Positions 6,008 through 6,161 of a stretch of 6,161 nucleotides of DNA are shown here, one piece after another. Made by a program: the position numbers and the translations under genes. The notes beneath the pieces are model-generated. The model saw nothing but the letters and a program-made list of their open reading frames with translations. It was not told the DNA's origin and searched no databases. This stretch comes from Clostridia bacterium (GTDB taxonomy: Bacteria > Bacillota > Clostridia > Christensenellales > Aristaeellaceae): NCBI GenBank assembly GCA_016297535.1, contig JAEDGL010000143.1:1-6161 (forward strand), written 5' to 3'. Within the stretch, counting starts at the first letter, position 1. The number at the start of each line of letters is the position of its first letter.

Positions 6008-6032
6008 GGAAGCCTTGCTGCACAAGGTTTCC
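6008..6032 (+). terminator. Hairpin after hpt, possible terminator
   Basis: GGAAGCCTTG pairs with CAAGGTTTCC (10 bp, one G-U pair) around a CTGCA loop, starting 16 bases after the hpt stop. AAACCATTTATTT follows, which is AT-rich but not a clean T-run. It is a plausible 3' end of the tilS-hpt transcript, with a second hairpin just downstream. Confidence 0.5.
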
Positions 6033-6048
6033 AAACCATTTATTTGAA

Positions 6049-6077
6049 GCTGCCAGAGAAAGTCTTTCTCCGGCGGC
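6049..6077 (+). other. Second hairpin after hpt, abutting the right repeat
   Basis: GCTGCCAGAGAAA (6049-6061) pairs with TTTCTCCGGCGGC (6065-6077), with one G-U pair and one A/C mismatch, around a 3-base loop. Its last base is the first base of the 70-base repeat. It occupies the place held by the GAACCCCCCGCTG hairpin in the left copy but has a different sequence. Confidence 0.65.
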
Positions 6078-6146
6078 TCAGGCTGTCGATAAACCCTCTG
6101 GGAGGCGTCGGAGGGCCGCAGCCCTCCGACTCTTGTTCCGAGCCCA
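6077..6146 (+). repeat. 70-base dispersed intergenic repeat, right copy
   Basis: Exact reverse complement of 1-70. It contains the perfect palindrome at 6107-6130 (GTCGGAGGGC / GCCCTCCGAC with a CGCA loop). It lies 84 bases after the hpt stop codon, in the same orientation relative to hpt as the left copy has to the SGNH hydrolase gene. No coding potential is seen. Confidence 0.93.
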
Positions 6147-6161
6147 GCGACATGTGCGCTG
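6145..6161. repeat. Small inverted repeat at the right window edge
   Basis: CAGCG (6145-6149) and CGCTG (6157-6161) flank ACATGTG. It could be a short hairpin or part of a longer structure cut by the window end. Its arms are only 5 bp, so chance is possible. Confidence 0.3.

Noticed and set aside
1..6146. Composite transposon bounded by 70-base inverted repeats
   Set aside because: No transposase or recombinase is encoded between the repeats, the content is largely housekeeping, and no target-site duplication can be seen.

Overview
The window looks like a GC-rich chromosomal segment of an anaerobic Bacillota, class Clostridia. The reasons are strong AGGAG ribosome binding sites, sigma-A type promoters with TATAAT boxes, a DUF4364 regulator and a CxxC/CxxC zinc-ribbon protein of kinds common in Clostridia, and a tilS-hpt pair. 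A gut lineage such as Christensenellales or a relative would fit, but the sequence does not fix the genus.

Layout. Positions 1-183 carry no gene and hold a structured repeat region. From 2125 down to 184 (minus strand) lies a two-gene transcription unit: an alpha/beta-hydrolase esterase followed, after a 16-base gap, by an SGNH/GDSL hydrolase with a GxDLY N-terminal domain. It has its own promoter near 2179-2206. From 2592 to 2302 (minus strand) is a 96-residue double-CxxC zinc-ribbon protein with its own promoter, a structured leader of about 115 bases and a clear intrinsic terminator. Diverging from it on the plus strand is a cluster of four genes: an HPr-like protein without the phosphorylatable histidine, a DUF4364 winged-helix protein with an extra C-terminal domain, tilS and hpt. 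The last three are tightly packed (a 4-base overlap, then a 6-base gap). The HPr-like gene is separated from DUF4364 by a hairpin that may act as a partial terminator. Positions 5993-6161 hold hairpins and the second copy of the repeat.

How the genes fit together. tilS and hpt are housekeeping genes: tRNA-Ile2 lysidine formation and purine salvage. The HPr-like and DUF4364 genes upstream look regulatory. The two hydrolases are probably cytoplasmic de-esterifying enzymes acting on related, unidentified substrates.

The most striking signal lies outside the genes. A perfect 70-base sequence is found at 1-70 and, inverted, at 6077-6146. Each copy contains a perfect GC-rich palindrome, lies downstream of the 3' end of a gene in the same relative orientation, and is joined to a different strong hairpin. 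The left copy belongs to a larger palindrome / long hairpin / palindrome structure (17-160). This looks like a dispersed, structured intergenic element whose identity I cannot establish from this window alone.
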